Of a DNA stretch of 64,000 bases, positions 62,036 through 64,000 are shown in pieces. Position 1 is the stretch's first letter. Each line of letters begins with the position of its first letter. This stretch comes from Cryptomeria japonica (lineage: Eukaryota; Streptophyta; Pinopsida; Cupressales; Cupressaceae): assembly GCF_030272615.1 (NCBI RefSeq), contig NC_081413.1, positions 157,854,849 through 157,918,848 of the forward strand, written 5' to 3'. The notes beneath the pieces are model-generated. The model had not been told where the DNA came from. It did no database searches and saw nothing but the letters and a program-made list of their open reading frames with translations. Position numbers and translations under genes: made by a program.

Positions 62036-62113
62036 TCTACTCCTAGAAAATGTGAGTTTACCAAAATACGACCTATCTAATATAATTTACTTGTTCAAAC
62101 ATGACAAGTGAAC

Positions 62114-62950
62114 TTAAAGCTCCTGGTACATATAATCTAGATCCTCCCTATCTTTTATAATCTCTAAAAAAATTTCATGATCTTCAATAGGAAACCTCCA
62201 CTTTTGGTTGCCACGTCCTCTTTTTGGCAATGTCTCCAAATGCAATCTTGTCGCTATTACTAAGTGACTGTAGTGTAGAAATTTTTGGCTTGGCATATAA
62301 TAAATGAATGTTACATCATTTGTATCTATCTTTATTTGTTGATGATAGGTACCTTCAACAACAACTGAACTAGTGGGATATTGTTTCCCATAATCATCAT
62401 TGATTGATCCCAAAAGCTTGCATTTTGGTTGTGTGTGTCTCAGTAGATAATAATCTACACCTTCAGTATTGTCAGGATCAGCAATCACTACAAAAATATC
62501 ACCTTTGAAAATAGACCATATGTATTTATATTTCAAGCAAAATTAGTACATTATACATTTAAATTAATTTTAAATAAGATTTTAAAAATTTGTACATGTA
62601 TATATAATTTAGAAAATATACACGCACACACCTATAACAACTAAATCAAAAACACATTCGTAATCAGCTGAATATAGAGGATCATGAATACCAATAATGT
62701 CACTATCTTCATAAGGAGGCATTGTGTTAAATGCTTTCATTTCCCATTGCAAAACATATCCATCTGCGATATTTTGGCAATGAGTATATGTGTTGTTCGC
62801 AATGCATTCAACACAAAAGTATGATTTTCCTTTTGCAAGAATAACACAAGGCTTTCTAAATCTCATAGTCATGACTTGATGAAAACTTCTAATACCATTT
62901 ATTAATTGACAATTATAAGGATTTGATCGATCAATATTTGATAATACAAA
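62114..62950 (-). CDS. Unidentified gene, at least two exons
   Basis: Exon A (from about 62950 to 62632) gives QLINGIRSFHQVMTMRF, YFCVECIANNTYTHC and YEDSDIIGIHDPLYS. After a GT-AG intron (62631-62503, phase 1) exon B (62502-62114, stop TAA) gives GDIFVVIADPDN, TYHQQIKIDTND, FLHYSHLVIATRL and an acidic end. The join restores one continuous frame of about 230 codons with no internal stop, unlike the surrounding relics. The first exon(s) and start are not certain; ATG at 62872 is the nearest. I recognise no family. A Cys pair (CVEC) and His/Cys residues could bind metal, but that is speculation. It could be a host gene or a cargo gene of a DNA transposon. Confidence 0.5.
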
Positions 62951-62992
62951 TTATTTAGTCAATTTTAGTTCATTTCACACATATGCATATGT

Positions 62993-63025
<33 letters not shown>

Positions 63026-63040
63026 AATTTTAAAAATAAT

Positions 63041-63229
63041 TCAAGAACACTCAAGAATGTAATAATATTTATATGTACCTTTAACTTCACAAAAATAATG
63101 CTTGTTGTAAGTTGTATAATGACTAGCAAAATGATTTCTTACACCATTAACCAATATTATTATAATTATGTATGGTGTTACCTGTACAGAAGCTCTCGCT
63201 TTAGAAAATTGGACAACCCATGTGTACAT
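63041..63229 (-). CDS. Possible upstream exon with a duplicated module
   Basis: The minus-strand open stretch gives LVNGVRNHFASHYTTYNKHYFCEVKG, ending at a GT (near 63079). It parallels the start of exon A of the next gene (LINGIRSFHQVMTMRF...YFCVE). This suggests an exon duplicated in tandem. It may be another exon of the same gene. The microsatellite (AC)n at about 62994-63020 lies between. Confidence 0.35.
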   Translation of the reverse strand: MYTWVVQFSKARASVQVTPYIIIIILVNGVRNHFASHYTTYNKHYFCEVKGTYKYYYILECS

Positions 63230-63244
63230 ATATATATATTTAAA

Positions 63245-63246
<2 letters not shown>

Positions 63247-63278
<32 letters not shown>
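63247..63278. repeat. (TA)n microsatellite
   Basis: About 16 perfect TA units. Confidence 0.9.
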
Positions 63279-63279
<1 letters not shown>

Positions 63280-63280
<1 letters not shown>

Positions 63281-64000
63281 TAAAAATAGTTCTTAGATTC
63301 TTTTAAATAAAAATTGTACACAAATATGAAGAGAATTTACCTGCAAGTTCATGTTGGTGAAGTGCACACTTTGTAGTACCCCTCCTCGATCAGCCTCTAT
63401 GGTATGTTTTGAGTTACTTCATTGACTATTCTGTGGAACATTTTTGTAATTTTATTCAGATATTATGCGATGTTATTTCATGCTTTATCTAGATTTATGG
63501 TGTATGATTTTATGCAGTATCTCAGTGCTTGACACTTTTCCCTTATATTACAATGTGTTATTTATATGTTGCATGTTTGCAAGTGTATTGGGATGCAAGG
63601 GGATGATTTTCCTTCACTCACTCCGATGAGACAGGGAATGTCACTATTCTCCTTCATCGGTGTGCCTGTTGTGTCTATATATATATATATATATGTATTG
63701 GTCTATATGCACATGTGGTTCTTTGGTGCAGGACATTGCAGGTACTAGTACCAGGTAGGTATGGGGTATTGACTCCACCTAGTTTTGTAGGTCTAAGCAT
63801 GCCTTATATATCCAATGGGAGTGGAGGAGATAGTTGTTGTACCCTAGCTTGACCGTAGTTACACAAATGCGAGTGTTGTTAGTCGGTTGTGTTTTCCCGT
63901 CTGGCTATTATGCGAGTCATAGTGCCTTGGTTTGGTCATTTGAGAGTCGTCATTTGATCTTTCTTGGTTTTGCATGTTTTCATTTATTTTAATGGTTATT
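63280..64000. other. No recognisable gene
   Basis: Mixed sequence with a short (TA)n at about 63677-63693. Text after 63730 is less AT-rich, with no open frame of note. It could be the start of another LTR element whose rest lies beyond the window. Confidence 0.4.

Overview
This is a nuclear window from a plant with a large, gene-poor, retrotransposon-rich genome, most likely a gymnosperm of the yew family. The main clue is one apparently intact three-exon cytochrome P450 at 14988-16701. Its hinge, exon joints and haem loop match CYP725A, the family best known for taxane hydroxylases of Taxus. Genus is inferred from that gene only. Nearly everything else is mobile DNA, microsatellite or decayed coding sequence.

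Left part (1-21 kb). A truncated CYP725A relic lies on the minus strand at 2213-2516. It is joined to an inverted copy (1070-2195) of the 5' flank of the intact P450 (13470-14815), so the window holds pieces of a rearranged P450 cluster. LINE remnants lie at 6.4-7.0 kb (-), 7.7-11.2 kb (+) and 18.95-20.9 kb (+). A long imperfect foldback occupies about 11190-12655. The P450 promoter region carries a triplicated 85-bp unit, a G-box and a TATA box.

Middle part (21-38 kb). A Ty3/gypsy chromovirus deletion derivative (21238-25164, -) is followed by a 6.6-kb LTR element (25544-32154, -) with two long open frames and no recognisable pol. A solo LTR follows (32364-33841). The last two sit in AT-rich microsatellite with 5-bp target duplications. 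Then come gypsy gag remnants on both strands and a GC-rich promoter-like island (38060-38255).

Right part (38-64 kb). A full-length chromovirus (38805-47750, -, duplication CTAAT) has split an array of nested palindromic repeats (38690-38804 and 47756-48960) built from two alternating unit types. Next is a decayed unidentified coding region (49275-50401) that resumes in frame at 58486. It is interrupted by a second pol-less two-ORF LTR element (50402-58480, -, duplication GTACT) and followed by tandemly duplicated exon-like units (58802-60066). The window ends with microsatellites, a 160-bp tandem repeat and an unidentified two-exon minus-strand gene (62114-62950).

Two themes link the mobile elements. 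First, the two pol-less elements have the same layout: ORF A with coiled coil and zinc knuckles, ORF B with a basic/acidic polyprotein, an initiator-Met primer site, and TGTTAG/AACA termini. They would need an enzyme supply from another element. Second, the long frames of the full-length elements are broken almost only by in-frame stops, chiefly TAG, with almost no frameshifts. That fits decay by C-to-T change at methylated cytosines. All comparisons were made by eye; no alignment or database search was run.
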